In this document: positions 17,570 through 27,693 of the stretch, piece after piece
Layout: every line of letters begins with the position of its first letter
How positions within the stretch are numbered: position 1 is the stretch's first letter
NCBI GenBank assembly: GCA_001564055.1
Contig: LKNB01000001.1
Location: 1-64,000, forward strand
Length of the DNA stretch: 64,000 nt
Direction: 5' to 3'
DNA from: Rhodothermaceae bacterium Tc-Br11_B2g6_7
GTDB lineage: Bacteria > Bacteroidota > Rhodothermia > Rhodothermales > Salinibacteraceae
The notes under the pieces: model-generated
What the model saw: the letters and a program-made list of their open reading frames with translations, nothing else
The model's database searches: none
Told to the model about the DNA's origin: nothing
Translations under genes and position numbers: made by a program

Positions 17570-19867
17570 ATGGAACGCCCGTCGAAGGAAGCCGCTGCGC
17601 TGCGCGCCGAAGTCGTCCGGCTCCGCGTTGAGCTGCAGGAGGCGGAGGCTCGGCTCAGGGCTGCGACGGCTGGGCATCAGGGATGGCAACGGGTGCTGCA
17701 CGGTCCCCGCTACCATACCTTTTGCCTCGAACCGAGCGAGGATGCCTGGCGGTTGTTAGGCGTAGCCCGGTCAACTCCGTTGCCGTCGTTCTTGCAAACG
17801 AAGCAGGCCGCCAGGGCCTTGGACGAGGCGGCCCAGTCGAGGCAAGTGGTTACGTTTACTTCTGCGGTCACTGATGGCGAGGCGCAGCAAAGGGGGGCGG
17901 CTGCGGCCGATACGATGCTCCGGGTGCGCCTGGAGCCGGTGCTCCAAGAGGGAGACGTCCGATGGCTGGTAGGCGCAGCCCACCCCGCGCTGCCATCGAC
18001 TGGCGATGGAAGCCCCCATGCGGCACTCTCGGAGCTGGGAGGCGAATCCACAGAGGTTATGGACCTGCTACCAGACGCTGTTACGATCGTCACCACGAGC
18101 CACGAGGTTGTGTACGTAAATGCAGCGTGTACCCGTCTCCTGGGCGCTGAGGCTCCCGAAGCCGTCGTCGGCCGCTCGGTGTGGGCGTTCATTCATCCAG
18201 ATGACCTCCCAACCGTCCTGGCGCACCTTAATGCAGACGACCGGAGCCGCCCGGTCCAGTACCGCATCCGGCGGCTGGATGGCGAAGAACGGATCGTCGA
18301 AACGGTGATGGTCCCGATCCTGCACGATGGCCAACCCGCCATGTTAAGCACGGCGCGCGACATGTCACACCAGCACCACATGCGCCGGGCCCTGACGAAT
18401 ACGCAAGACCTCTTCCATCACATCTTTGAGGCTGTGCCGGCAGCATTGGTGCTGGTCCGCACCGACGATGGTGTGTGTGTAGATGCCAACGCCGCGTTTG
18501 CTGAGCTCACGGGCCGTTCCCGTAACGAAGTTATTGGTACGCGGCTGGAACGCTGTGATTTCTGGCAGGAACCGGACGTGGTTCAGCGGTCTCAGCGTGA
18601 GGCACGGGAGGAGGCCCCGGTGGCGCCCACCTACTTCCACCTGCGCCGCCCCGATGGTGACCCACGGGTGGCCATTGGTACGTTCGAAGCAGTTGACCTG
18701 CGTGGCCAACCTCACGCGCTGGGCGTCTTGCTCGACATCACCGAGGGCGAGCGTACACGGCGTCAACTCCTGCAGATCAGCAAAGCAGTCGAAAGCATGA
18801 GCGATGCCGTAGCGCTGCTGGACCCCGAAGGACGCGTCACCTATCAGAACAATGCGTTCACGAAGCTGCTGGGTTTCGATACAGCTACACTCAACAAGGC
18901 GCATGGCGGTCCCAGCGCTCGTATCGCGGATGAACAGACCCAGGCGAGCGTGCGCGCCGCAATGAACGAGGGGCGGTCGTGGCGCGGTGACCTCGAACTG
19001 CAGATTGCGGACGGAGCGACGGTGCCCGTGGCCCTGCGTGCAGACAGCGTGCGGGACAGCAACGACACCGTTATCGGCCTTGTGTGGATTCTATCCGATG
19101 TATCCGAGCGGCGCGCCGTAGAGCAACAGCTCATTACAGCCAAAGAGCGGGCCGAGGAGGCGTCCCGCATCAAGTCCGCTATCCTGACTAACATCACGCA
19201 CGAGGTTCGCACGCCGCTTACCGTCATCCTTGGCTTCACGTCGATGATGCGGAAAGGCATCAACACAAAGTACGAGCGCTTTGTGGATCTCATCGAGCGG
19301 AGCGGTAAGCGCCTCCTACTCACGCTCGATTCCATGCTGGACCTTGCGCAACTGGAGGCAGGGACCCTTGAGCTTTCCCCGGAGCCGGTAGATTTGGTGG
19401 AGGTAGCGCACAGCGTCATCGACACCCTGCAGCCGATAGCGCAGCAAAAAGGCATTGACCTCCGCCTGCGCACCACACAGGAGACCTTGCCGGTTTACCA
19501 AGACCACCGTATGCTGGTGCGTGTGCTGCACAACCTGCTTGACAACGGGCTCAAATTCACCTCCGATGGGCATGTGGAAGTTACACTCCGCCGCTCGGAC
19601 GATGGCGCCACTGTATATCTGATAGTGGAAGACACGGGAGTCGGGATCGATCCGTCCTTTGCCAATCGTATCTTCGACGAGTTCTCTCAGGAGAGTAGTG
19701 GCTTGGAGCGGTCATACCAAGGCAGTGGCCTCGGCCTCACAGTGTCCCGCCGGCTGATTGAGCGGGTAGGGGGGCGCATTCACGTCGATAGCAACAAGGG
19801 GGAAGGCACCACCTTTCATGTCACCCTGCCCGCCGATATCCGGCCGCTTGTGCAGGGGCATCAGTAG
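17570..19867 (+). CDS. Three-PAS sensor histidine kinase
   Basis: The 765-residue protein has a short coiled-coil start (about 1-35), an unassigned region (about 40-150), three PAS domains (about 164-285, 285-400 and 402-515), a HisKA dimerisation domain with the phospho-acceptor in THEVRTPLTVILGF (about 539-605), and a HATPase domain with the N box HNLLDNGLKF near 653, G1 box DTGVGI near 688 and G2 box GSGLGLTVS near 718. There is no transmembrane helix, so it is a cytoplasmic sensor, possibly of redox or small ligands. No response regulator is adjacent; the only one in this window is at 41375. The ATG at 17570 is used, as the upstream extension has no domain. Confidence 0.93.
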   Translation: MERPSKEAAALRAEVVRLRVELQEAEARLRAATAGHQGWQRVLHGPRYHTFCLEPSEDAWRLLGVARSTPLPSFLQTKQAARALDEAAQSRQVVTFTSAVTDGEAQQRGAAAADTMLRVRLEPVLQEGDVRWLVGAAHPALPSTGDGSPHAALSELGGESTEVMDLLPDAVTIVTTSHEVVYVNAACTRLLGAEAPEAVVGRSVWAFIHPDDLPTVLAHLNADDRSRPVQYRIRRLDGEERIVETVMVPILHDGQPAMLSTARDMSHQHHMRRALTNTQDLFHHIFEAVPAALVLVRTDDGVCVDANAAFAELTGRSRNEVIGTRLERCDFWQEPDVVQRSQREAREEAPVAPTYFHLRRPDGDPRVAIGTFEAVDLRGQPHALGVLLDITEGERTRRQLLQISKAVESMSDAVALLDPEGRVTYQNNAFTKLLGFDTATLNKAHGGPSARIADEQTQASVRAAMNEGRSWRGDLELQIADGATVPVALRADSVRDSNDTVIGLVWILSDVSERRAVEQQLITAKERAEEASRIKSAILTNITHEVRTPLTVILGFTSMMRKGINTKYERFVDLIERSGKRLLLTLDSMLDLAQLEAGTLELSPEPVDLVEVAHSVIDTLQPIAQQKGIDLRLRTTQETLPVYQDHRMLVRVLHNLLDNGLKFTSDGHVEVTLRRSDDGATVYLIVEDTGVGIDPSFANRIFDEFSQESSGLERSYQGSGLGLTVSRRLIERVGGRIHVDSNKGEGTTFHVTLPADIRPLVQGHQ

Positions 19868-19996
19868 GGCTGGTCCTGGCGCTGTGCGGCCGTCGACGGT
19901 TTGCGCGTGCCAAACGCTCCGCGGTCCATGCGTACCGGCGCTGACGGTGCGGGTGGCGGAGGCGCACGGGCACGAACATCGAAGAAATAAGCGCAC

Positions 19997-20030
19997 AAAA
20001 AAAGCGGGACCACCCAGAAGGCAGTCCCGC
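19997..20030 (-). terminator. Intrinsic terminator of groL
   Basis: On the minus strand the stem GCGGGAC/GTCCCGC (20024-20030 with 20004-20010, 13-base loop) is followed by seven T. It lies about 58 bases after the groL stop. Confidence 0.85.
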
Positions 20031-20088
20031 CAATGCTGTGCATATCGGCACGTGGGCCGGGCGCACAGGATGCGCTACATAGGCTGGT

Positions 20089-21786
<1,698 letters not shown>

Positions 21787-21865
21787 TTATTCAAAAGTAT
21801 AGGATGTAAAAGCGGGTGCTGCTATTACGTGCCGCACCCTGTGCGATGCTACGCTACGGTGCGTG

Positions 21866-22153
21866 CTACTCCACGATGCCGAGGATATCGGACTCGCGCA
21901 TAATCAGCACTTCTTCGCCGTCGAGGGTGACTTCTGTGCCGGCATACTTGCCATACAGCACCGCATCACCTTCGCCGACGCTCATGTCGATCTTGTTGCC
22001 ATTTTCTACGCGGCCCGGTCCAACGGCCACGATGGTGCCACGCTGGGGCTTCTCTTGCGCAGAGTCGGGAATGATGAGACCACCAGCTGTTTTTTCCTCA
22101 GCTTCGGCGGGCTTGACCACGACGCGATCAGCGAGGGGTTTGAGGTTTGCCAT
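21866..22153 (-). CDS. groS: Co-chaperonin GroES
   Basis: At 95 residues this has the usual GroES length. It has [20 protein letters not shown] near the start, the mobile loop around 17-35 ([16 protein letters not shown]), the VAVGPGR turn and a C-terminal [14 protein letters not shown]. The heptameric cap closes GroEL rings. It is the first gene of groSL. The start codon is preceded by GGAGG about nine bases upstream, a rare clear Shine-Dalgarno in this window. A CIRCE element lies 67 bases before the ATG. Confidence 0.98.
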   Translation of the reverse strand: MANLKPLADRVVVKPAEAEEKTAGGLIIPDSAQEKPQRGTIVAVGPGRVENGNKIDMSVGEGDAVLYGKYAGTEVTLDGEEVLIMRESDILGIVE

Positions 22154-22219
22154 GAGCGTCCTCCGTTTTGTTGTTAGGTTAGAATCGTGTGGGATAGAAG
22201 CCGTGCAAAGGCCACGCTG

Positions 22220-22246
22220 TTAGCGCTCTCCGGTGATGAGTGCTAA
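22220..22246. promoter_or_regulatory. CIRCE heat-shock operator
   Basis: TTAGCGCTC (22220-22228), a nine-base spacer and GAGTGCTAA (22238-22246) match the HrcA-binding CIRCE consensus at 17 of 18 arm positions (one A to G change in one arm). It lies 67 bases before groS, so HrcA should repress groSL at normal temperature. hrcA is not in this window. Confidence 0.95.
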
Positions 22247-22572
22247 CAACTCAGCACAGACCGGGGAGGAAGCGTGGTGCGTGGTGATGCAGGGCATTTT
22301 TGCTTCATAAATCCACTACTATGGTTCGACAAAAAGCGTGCCTATAGATTTTGATACGCGGTGAAGGTCGCCTCAATCAACGTTTGCGCCCACAAGGCGG
22401 CGAAAGAAACCTTGTACCTAAAGAAGTCTTAACACCGGCAGCACATCACGGGCGTCCTGACGCAGACTGGCGCCTGACACAGCGGCAGCCTGGCAGATGA
22501 CAGCGACCGGGCTGGACAACCTGACAGGGCTCACCTGACACCCACTAACCGACAACCACAAACCGGCGGCTC
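22247..22572. other. Non-coding stretch with a cluster of CTGACA-like words
   Basis: No gene is seen in these 326 bases. In the right half, CTGACA or close variants (CTGACG, CTGGCG, CTGGCA, ATGACA, CTGGAC, CCGACA) occur at about 22457, 22467, 22474, 22490, 22497, 22512, 22521, 22534 and 22549, all in the same orientation. The region lies between the groS promoter area and the DUF2085 gene and could serve either. Confidence 0.4.
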
Positions 22573-23076
22573 ATGCATACGGCACCGTGGAGTAGAACAG
22601 GGTGGGGAGTTGCGCTGATGCTGGTGTGGGGATGGCTGGCGCTGGTGATTTCGCCACCGTTTCTTGGGGAGGCTGGGGGATGGCTCGTGGCGCAGGCCCT
22701 CTCGCTTTTTTGCCACCAGCTCCCAGACCGCACCTTAATCGTGGATGGGACGCCCCTGGCGGTCTGCCATCGCTGCCTGGGTATTTACGCTGCATTGGCG
22801 GTGGCCACGGGGGCCTACGCGGTCCTGCGGCGCTACGATGGCTTCCTCGGGTCTCATGCAGGGTGGGTGCTGGCAGCGTCGGTCGTCCCGCCTGGTGTAG
22901 ACTGGTTAGGCGGCGTGGTAGACCTGTGGGCCAATACGCCGGTCAGCCGCATTGCCACGGGCGCCGTCTTTGGCGTCGCTGCCGGGTACTACCTGGCTCG
23001 AGCGTTTGCTGATCTTTTTGCCCCGTCGCCCGGGCCGCCGTCATCGCCGCGCGAAGAGGGGTCGGCAACCGGTTAA
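22573..23076 (+). CDS. DUF2085 membrane protein
   Basis: This 167-residue membrane protein has about four hydrophobic helices. The DUF2085 signature is clear: a first cysteine segment SLFCHQLPDRTL near residue 45 and PLAVCHRCLGIYAAL near 63, giving a Cys-His and a Cys-His-x-Cys cluster at the membrane face. The C-terminal tail is short, polar and Pro-rich. The biochemical function of DUF2085 is unknown; the paired Cys/His motifs suggest metal or redox chemistry. It is followed after 127 bases by another membrane protein on the same strand. Confidence 0.85.
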   Translation: MHTAPWSRTGWGVALMLVWGWLALVISPPFLGEAGGWLVAQALSLFCHQLPDRTLIVDGTPLAVCHRCLGIYAALAVATGAYAVLRRYDGFLGSHAGWVLAASVVPPGVDWLGGVVDLWANTPVSRIATGAVFGVAAGYYLARAFADLFAPSPGPPSSPREEGSATG

Positions 23077-23203
23077 CGCCGGCTCGCTTGGGGCTTTGCT
23101 TTTTCCGCCCCGTTGGCTATTTTCGGCTGCCTGCGTTCTCGCCTGATGGCTTAACCGAGAGGGGCGCCCGCCTACTATCCCAACGATCAACACTTCGGTC
23201 CGC

Positions 23204-23710
23204 ATGTCTACCAAATTGCAATCCATCCTCCTGGGCGGTGTCGTACTGGGGATAGCCATACCGCTCGTGAGTATCGTACCGGTGCTGGGGGCGTGCCTGT
23301 GTTGCCTTGCGTTTATAGGGGCTGGGGTGTTCACCACGTATCACTACACGGATACCAACAAGGTCACCATCAGCGGTGGAGAGGGTGCGGGGATGGGCGC
23401 CGGCGCCGGCGCCATCGCCGGGCTCGTGGCGACGTTCGTCACGCTGCTCCTCATGGGGTTTGGCATCGTCCCCGACGCCAGCGAATTGGTGCGCGAGATG
23501 GAGCGTGGTGGCGTGTTTGATCAGATGGATCCTGACATGGAGGATCAGGTGACGTCGCTGGTCGAGGGCTTCTTTGTGCCCCTGCAGGCCACGTTTAACG
23601 TGATTGGCGGAGCGCTGCTCAGCCTCATTGGCGGGATCATTGGGGCGTCGCTGTTCAAGAAGGGCAACGGCGACGGCCCGGAATCCCCCGACTACGAGGT
23701 GCTCAATTAG
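23204..23710 (+). CDS. Membrane protein of unknown function
   Basis: The 168-residue protein has about four transmembrane helices: two close to the N-terminus (about 8-45, with a CLCC cysteine cluster at residues 31-34), a Gly/Ala-rich one at about 60-85 (AGMGAGAGAIAGLVA), and a C-terminal one at about 130-155. Between them lies an acidic amphipathic segment with EMERGGVFDQMDPDMED. I cannot name a family with confidence; the arrangement resembles small Bacteroidota membrane proteins of the DUF4199 kind. Its stop codon overlaps the convergent DUF445 gene by four bases. Confidence 0.75.
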   Translation: MSTKLQSILLGGVVLGIAIPLVSIVPVLGACLCCLAFIGAGVFTTYHYTDTNKVTISGGEGAGMGAGAGAIAGLVATFVTLLLMGFGIVPDASELVREMERGGVFDQMDPDMEDQVTSLVEGFFVPLQATFNVIGGALLSLIGGIIGASLFKKGNGDGPESPDYEVLN

Positions 23711-24924
23711 GCGCCTCCGAAGGCCGCCCGGTTCTTGGCACGAAGCAGTGCCGCGTCTGCCCCAAGGACGAGCGCTGCCACCACAGCAAACACAAGGAGA
23801 GCAAACACGGGCTGCCATATCACAAGCCCACCCAGGCATCCCAGCACGCTGCCGAGGTATTTAATGTAGTTCAGTTGCTCGTTCGTGGTGCGCCAGAGCA
23901 GGTCTTCCAGTTCGCGTTCGTCGTAGCGCTGCAGTTTGTCCAGCACCATGCTGTACACATCGAGCTGCTCCACAAATGCAAGTACGGCCTGCGTGGCGAT
24001 CTCTTCGATCTGCTCTGATCGTTCATCCAGGGCGTCGGGAAGGCGGTCCAGGATGTTGTCCAGCCCATCCAGCGCCGAATCCAGGGTCCGCGGCAGTTCC
24101 TTTACCGCTTGCTCGATGCGGCGGCGGAAGTCGTTCTCGTTAAGGAAGCGATAGGTGCGGAGTGCCAGCCCACCAAGGCCGTCGCCCGCGTACTCATGCA
24201 TTTGCTCGATGGTGAATTGTGTGATGCGTTCCTGCACATCCTCGCGGCGCAGCAGGTCCTCGGCGTAGTTGGACGTGAGGCGTTTCACATCATGGCGAAA
24301 ATCGGGGTCGGCGGCGATGTCGCGCACCACGGTGAAGGCCAGCGCCCGGTACCGCGGAATCATCCCGCTGGCCCGGATTTTCTCTTTGATGACGTCCTCG
24401 CTGAGGAGGTCGGTGGCGACGGCCTGGGCCAGGCGGTAGGCAATGCGGTCGCGCTGGGCGGGTACGAGGCCCTGGCCCAGCAGTGGCCGGCGCTGGCGTG
24501 GGCGGAAGAGCATCGTGATGGCCAGCCAGTTTGTAAAGAACCCAATCAAGCCACTCACGGCTACGATCCGGAGGAGGCCTTCGAGCGGAAAGGTCCATCC
24601 GGCGATTGGGAAGACAAGGCCGTCAAAGTCCCACCAGAAGGAAAACACGAACGCGCTGGCCAACAGCAGTGGGATGGCCCGCAGCACAGGCAGGACCCAC
24701 GCATAGCTGCCCCCACGCCGGGGCGGCGGCGGTGGGGCAGGAGGCGGCGCCTCGGGCGGGGGGCGGTGACGTTTCAGGTACCGGAGCAGCACCCGCTTCA
24801 CCGCCCGTGCCCGTTCCCGGTCAATCAACGGGGGCGCAGGGCCCGCTCCGGCCGATGCGTCCCGGGCCCCACCCGGCCCGGGAGCCGTGGCAGAGCGGGA
24901 GCGCGGAGCGTTAGACTCAGGCAT
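23707..24924 (-). CDS. DUF445 family membrane protein
   Basis: The 405-residue protein starts with a Pro/Ala-rich, disordered cytoplasmic stretch (about 1-75), then two transmembrane helices around 85-140 containing the DUF445 signature GLIGFFTNWLAITMLFRPR. A long helical, charged middle (150-360) follows, with GLVPAQRDRIAYRLAQAVA typical of the family, and a C-terminal hydrophobic hairpin (about 365-398). DUF445 (YheB/YjiN-like) function is unknown, though some members affect the envelope or sporulation. Upstream on the same strand lies the MlaD-type operon; with 93 bases between, co-transcription is possible. Confidence 0.9.
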   Translation of the reverse strand: MPESNAPRSRSATAPGPGGARDASAGAGPAPPLIDRERARAVKRVLLRYLKRHRPPPEAPPPAPPPPPRRGGSYAWVLPVLRAIPLLLASAFVFSFWWDFDGLVFPIAGWTFPLEGLLRIVAVSGLIGFFTNWLAITMLFRPRQRRPLLGQGLVPAQRDRIAYRLAQAVATDLLSEDVIKEKIRASGMIPRYRALAFTVVRDIAADPDFRHDVKRLTSNYAEDLLRREDVQERITQFTIEQMHEYAGDGLGGLALRTYRFLNENDFRRRIEQAVKELPRTLDSALDGLDNILDRLPDALDERSEQIEEIATQAVLAFVEQLDVYSMVLDKLQRYDERELEDLLWRTTNEQLNYIKYLGSVLGCLGGLVIWQPVFALLVFAVVAALVLGADAALLRAKNRAAFGGA

Positions 24925-25017
24925 GGCAGTAGGACAGAGCAGACGGGAGGGGCGCCGAGGAAATGCATGACGCCGATACAGGTGCTGGCGGCGCGGGGCG
25001 TTACCCCGAGGCGCAGG

Positions 25018-25947
25018 TTAAAAAATTTCAATCAGCTTTAGCTCCTGCAGGTAGCGCCGCGGGTTTTGCTGAAAGTCTTCCAGCAGCCTGTTGACGTTCG
25101 TCAGGGTAGAATCCATCTGGTGATAAAGCGCAGGATCGTTCACCAGCAAGCCCAGAGTACCCTCACCATTTTCCACCTTGGTAAGGATGGCATCGAGCCG
25201 ATCGGTGGAGGACTCTACGGAGTCCAGATTGCGGTCCAGCCGCTCAATGAGCTGCCGCACGTCTGCCATGGTCGTGTCGAGGTTTTCCTCGCCGCTCTCC
25301 GAGAGCCGGGTGAGCGAGGCACTGAGCATAGCGACGCTATCGAGCGTGGCCGCGAGGCGCTGCTGCTCAGCGTCCAGCACCCGGCTGACGGTACTGGAGG
25401 TGGCTTCAACCGATTGCAGGGTGCGGCGGAGGTCGCTGTCCGGCTCATCCAGCTGGCGCGAGACTCCGCCCAGCACACGGTCTAACCCTACAAGTACGGT
25501 GTCGGCTCGGTTAAAAAGCGTGGGGGCCCGCTCGGCGAGGTCACCAAACAGGTCTTCTTCCCGGCTGGGCACAAGCTGTCCCTGGGCAATCAATTCATTC
25601 TCCGGTGGCCCCAGCGTCAGGTCCATTTTTACATCGCCCAGTTGGCTGAGCCCTGTAATGGCCACGTGGGAGCCTTCCGTGATGTCAACGGCCTTCTCGA
25701 CGTAAAAGTCGACGCGCACCTGCCGTTCCTCGGGCGCGTACCGAATGCGTCGCACCGCCCCCACAGGCACGCCGCTCACGCGCACCGCACTTCCCGCGCT
25801 CAGGCCGGCGGCGTTTTCTACGAGCGTGTAGTAGCTGTCCGTCGTCTCAAACAGGGGCAGGTCTTGGAAGTAGCGGAGGCCCAGGACAAACACCAGGGCG
25901 GCTACAACCAGGGCAAGACCCACCTTTAACTCATCGGAGTATTTCAC
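25018..25947 (-). CDS. MlaD/MCE family lipid-transport protein
   Basis: The product is 309 residues from a GTG at 25947 (VKYSDELKVGLAL); the open frame continues upstream into the ATPase gene, and this start leaves 13 bases after the ATPase stop. An N-terminal anchor helix (about 8-27) is followed by the MCE domain (about 38-120, with AGLSAGSAVRVSGVPVGAV). The rest is a long helical, Leu-heptad region (about 150-300) that may form a periplasmic needle or coiled coil. MCE proteins bind phospholipids and bridge the periplasm. It is the third gene of an MlaE-MlaF-MlaD order on this strand. Confidence 0.92.
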   Translation of the reverse strand: MKYSDELKVGLALVVAALVFVLGLRYFQDLPLFETTDSYYTLVENAAGLSAGSAVRVSGVPVGAVRRIRYAPEERQVRVDFYVEKAVDITEGSHVAITGLSQLGDVKMDLTLGPPENELIAQGQLVPSREEDLFGDLAERAPTLFNRADTVLVGLDRVLGGVSRQLDEPDSDLRRTLQSVEATSSTVSRVLDAEQQRLAATLDSVAMLSASLTRLSESGEENLDTTMADVRQLIERLDRNLDSVESSTDRLDAILTKVENGEGTLGLLVNDPALYHQMDSTLTNVNRLLEDFQQNPRRYLQELKLIEIF

Positions 25948-25960
25948 AGGGTAAACAAAA

Positions 25961-26734
25961 TCAATTGGCGTCGTAAGGGGAGGCGGTGCGGCCAGGGGCA
26001 CCGATCTGGTACTCGCTTGCGCGGACGAACGCGTTCAACGTTGGGTCGTCAGCCGCATGCATCTCTTCGATTGTGCCCACCCAGTGGATGTCGCAGTCGT
26101 GGATAAAGGCGGCCCGGTCAGCGATGGCCAGGACCGAGTGCATGTCGTGCGTCACCACGATGCTTGTGACGTTCGACCGCGTACTCAGCGAGCTGATGAG
26201 GTCGTTGATGGTGTTGGAGGTCTCGGGGTCCAGCCCGCTCGTGGGCTCGTCGTAAATAATGTACTGCGGCGTGAGGGCGATGGCCCGGGCCAGCGCCACT
26301 CGCTTTTTCATGCCACCGGAAAGCTCCGCCGGGTTTTTATCTTCGACGCCCTCCAGTTGGACTTCCTTCAGATTCTCTTCCACCCGCGCCCTGATTTCCT
26401 CCTCCGCAAGGTCGCTAAAGGTGCGGAGCGGAAAGGCGAGGTTATCGAATACACTCATCGAATCGAAGAGCGCGCCGCCCTGAAACAGCATGCCGAATTT
26501 GCGTCGCAACTGGCGGAGTTCGCCGTACGAGACGGCGTTGATGTCGACGCCATCCACAATTACCTCGCCGCGGTCTGGCGTAATCAGCCCCATGAGGTGT
26601 TTCATGAGGACGCTCTTGCCAGAGCCCGACCGGCCAATAATGGCCAGCGTCTCCTCATCCCGAATAGTGAGGGAGACCTGCTTCAGGACCTCCAGGGATC
26701 CGAAGCTCTTGTCGATGTTGCGGACCTCAATCAT
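25961..26734 (-). CDS. MlaF-type ABC transporter ATP-binding protein
   Basis: The 257-residue cytoplasmic ATPase has a Walker A GRSGSGKSVLMKHL (residues about 34-47), a Q-loop MLFQGGALFDSMSVFDN that is typical of the Mla/Ttg2 lipid importers, the signature LSGGMKKRVALARA, the Walker B IIYDEPTSGLDP and the switch His in VVTHDM. It powers the MlaE permease encoded just upstream (six bases away). The MCE protein follows. Together the three genes encode an inner-membrane phospholipid transporter that helps keep outer-membrane asymmetry, or trafficks lipids in the other direction; direction is not decidable from sequence. Confidence 0.94.
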   Translation of the reverse strand: MIEVRNIDKSFGSLEVLKQVSLTIRDEETLAIIGRSGSGKSVLMKHLMGLITPDRGEVIVDGVDINAVSYGELRQLRRKFGMLFQGGALFDSMSVFDNLAFPLRTFSDLAEEEIRARVEENLKEVQLEGVEDKNPAELSGGMKKRVALARAIALTPQYIIYDEPTSGLDPETSNTINDLISSLSTRSNVTSIVVTHDMHSVLAIADRAAFIHDCDIHWVGTIEEMHAADDPTLNAFVRASEYQIGAPGRTASPYDAN

Positions 26735-26740
26735 ACAACC

Positions 26741-27496
26741 TCAAAGAATGAGTACGGCCAGGGCCAGGTTAGCGAAGAGGATGTAGACGCAGCTCAGAAC
26801 CGCGGCCTCGGTGGTGCTGCGGCCTACCCCCTCGGCGCCGCCACCGGTATAATATCCTTTGTAGCACGCCACGGAGGTGATGATGAAGCCAAACACAAAG
26901 GCTTTTAGCAGCCCAAAGATGGGGTCGAAGGGGCTGAAGAACTGCCGCGCGCCGGCCACGAACTCGCCCGCTGACAGAAAGTCGCCATAGTGCGCTACGC
27001 CCAGCCCTCCGCCAATCCCTACTCCCGTGGCTGTGATGTAGAGGACGGGAAACATGAACACACCCGCCAGCACCCGCGGTACGATAAGGTAGCCAATCGA
27101 GTTCAGCCCCATGGCTTCCAGGGCGTCGATCTGCTCCGTGACCCGCATCGTCCCGAGCTCTGCCGCGATGCGCGCGCCCACACGACCCGCCAGGATGAAG
27201 CCTGTCACTACAGCTCCCAGTTCGAGGACCATGGATGGGACCACGATGGAGCCGATAATGGACTGCGGAATAAAGGGCGACTCCAGCTGATAGGCCGTCT
27301 GCACCGTGAGCACGGCCCCCGAGAAGAGGCCGGCCAGCGCTACGATGGGGATTGACTCAATGCCAATCGCCACCATCTGCTTAAACAGGTTCTTCCGGTA
27401 CACCCGTACCTCACTAAGCGACTGAAAAGCTTTTGTGAGCAGCAAAACGTATTGGCCCAGGGCTTCGATGGGGGCTAAAATGCGGCGTTCCAGCAT
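26741..27496 (-). CDS. MlaE-type lipid transporter permease
   Basis: This 251-residue integral membrane protein is the permease of the MlaE/DUF140 family. It has about five helices, with FKQMVAIGIESIPIVALAGL near residue 40 and the coupling helix region AGRVGARIAAELGTMRVTEQ near 105 followed by IDALEAMG, a highly conserved stretch of the family. It is the first gene of the lipid-transport operon and diverges from radA across 197 bases, where no clear promoter was recognised. The ATG at 27496 fits the family length. Confidence 0.94.
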   Translation of the reverse strand: MLERRILAPIEALGQYVLLLTKAFQSLSEVRVYRKNLFKQMVAIGIESIPIVALAGLFSGAVLTVQTAYQLESPFIPQSIIGSIVVPSMVLELGAVVTGFILAGRVGARIAAELGTMRVTEQIDALEAMGLNSIGYLIVPRVLAGVFMFPVLYITATGVGIGGGLGVAHYGDFLSAGEFVAGARQFFSPFDPIFGLLKAFVFGFIITSVACYKGYYTGGGAEGVGRSTTEAAVLSCVYILFANLALAVLIL

Positions 27497-27693
27497 GAAG
27501 GCCAGGGGCGTGAGCCCGGTGCGAGGGTAGGTCGAAGTGTAGGGTGCTGTAGACCGAAAGTGGGTCTCGATTCACAGGCTTGCCGGAATGACCACCGGGG
27601 GGAAGGGTTCCTCCAACGTCCCCAGCCCTGAATCTCACGGGGGGCATGCGGGTTCGTTGGCGTACGTCCCCTGCTTATCCTCATCTGTACCTC

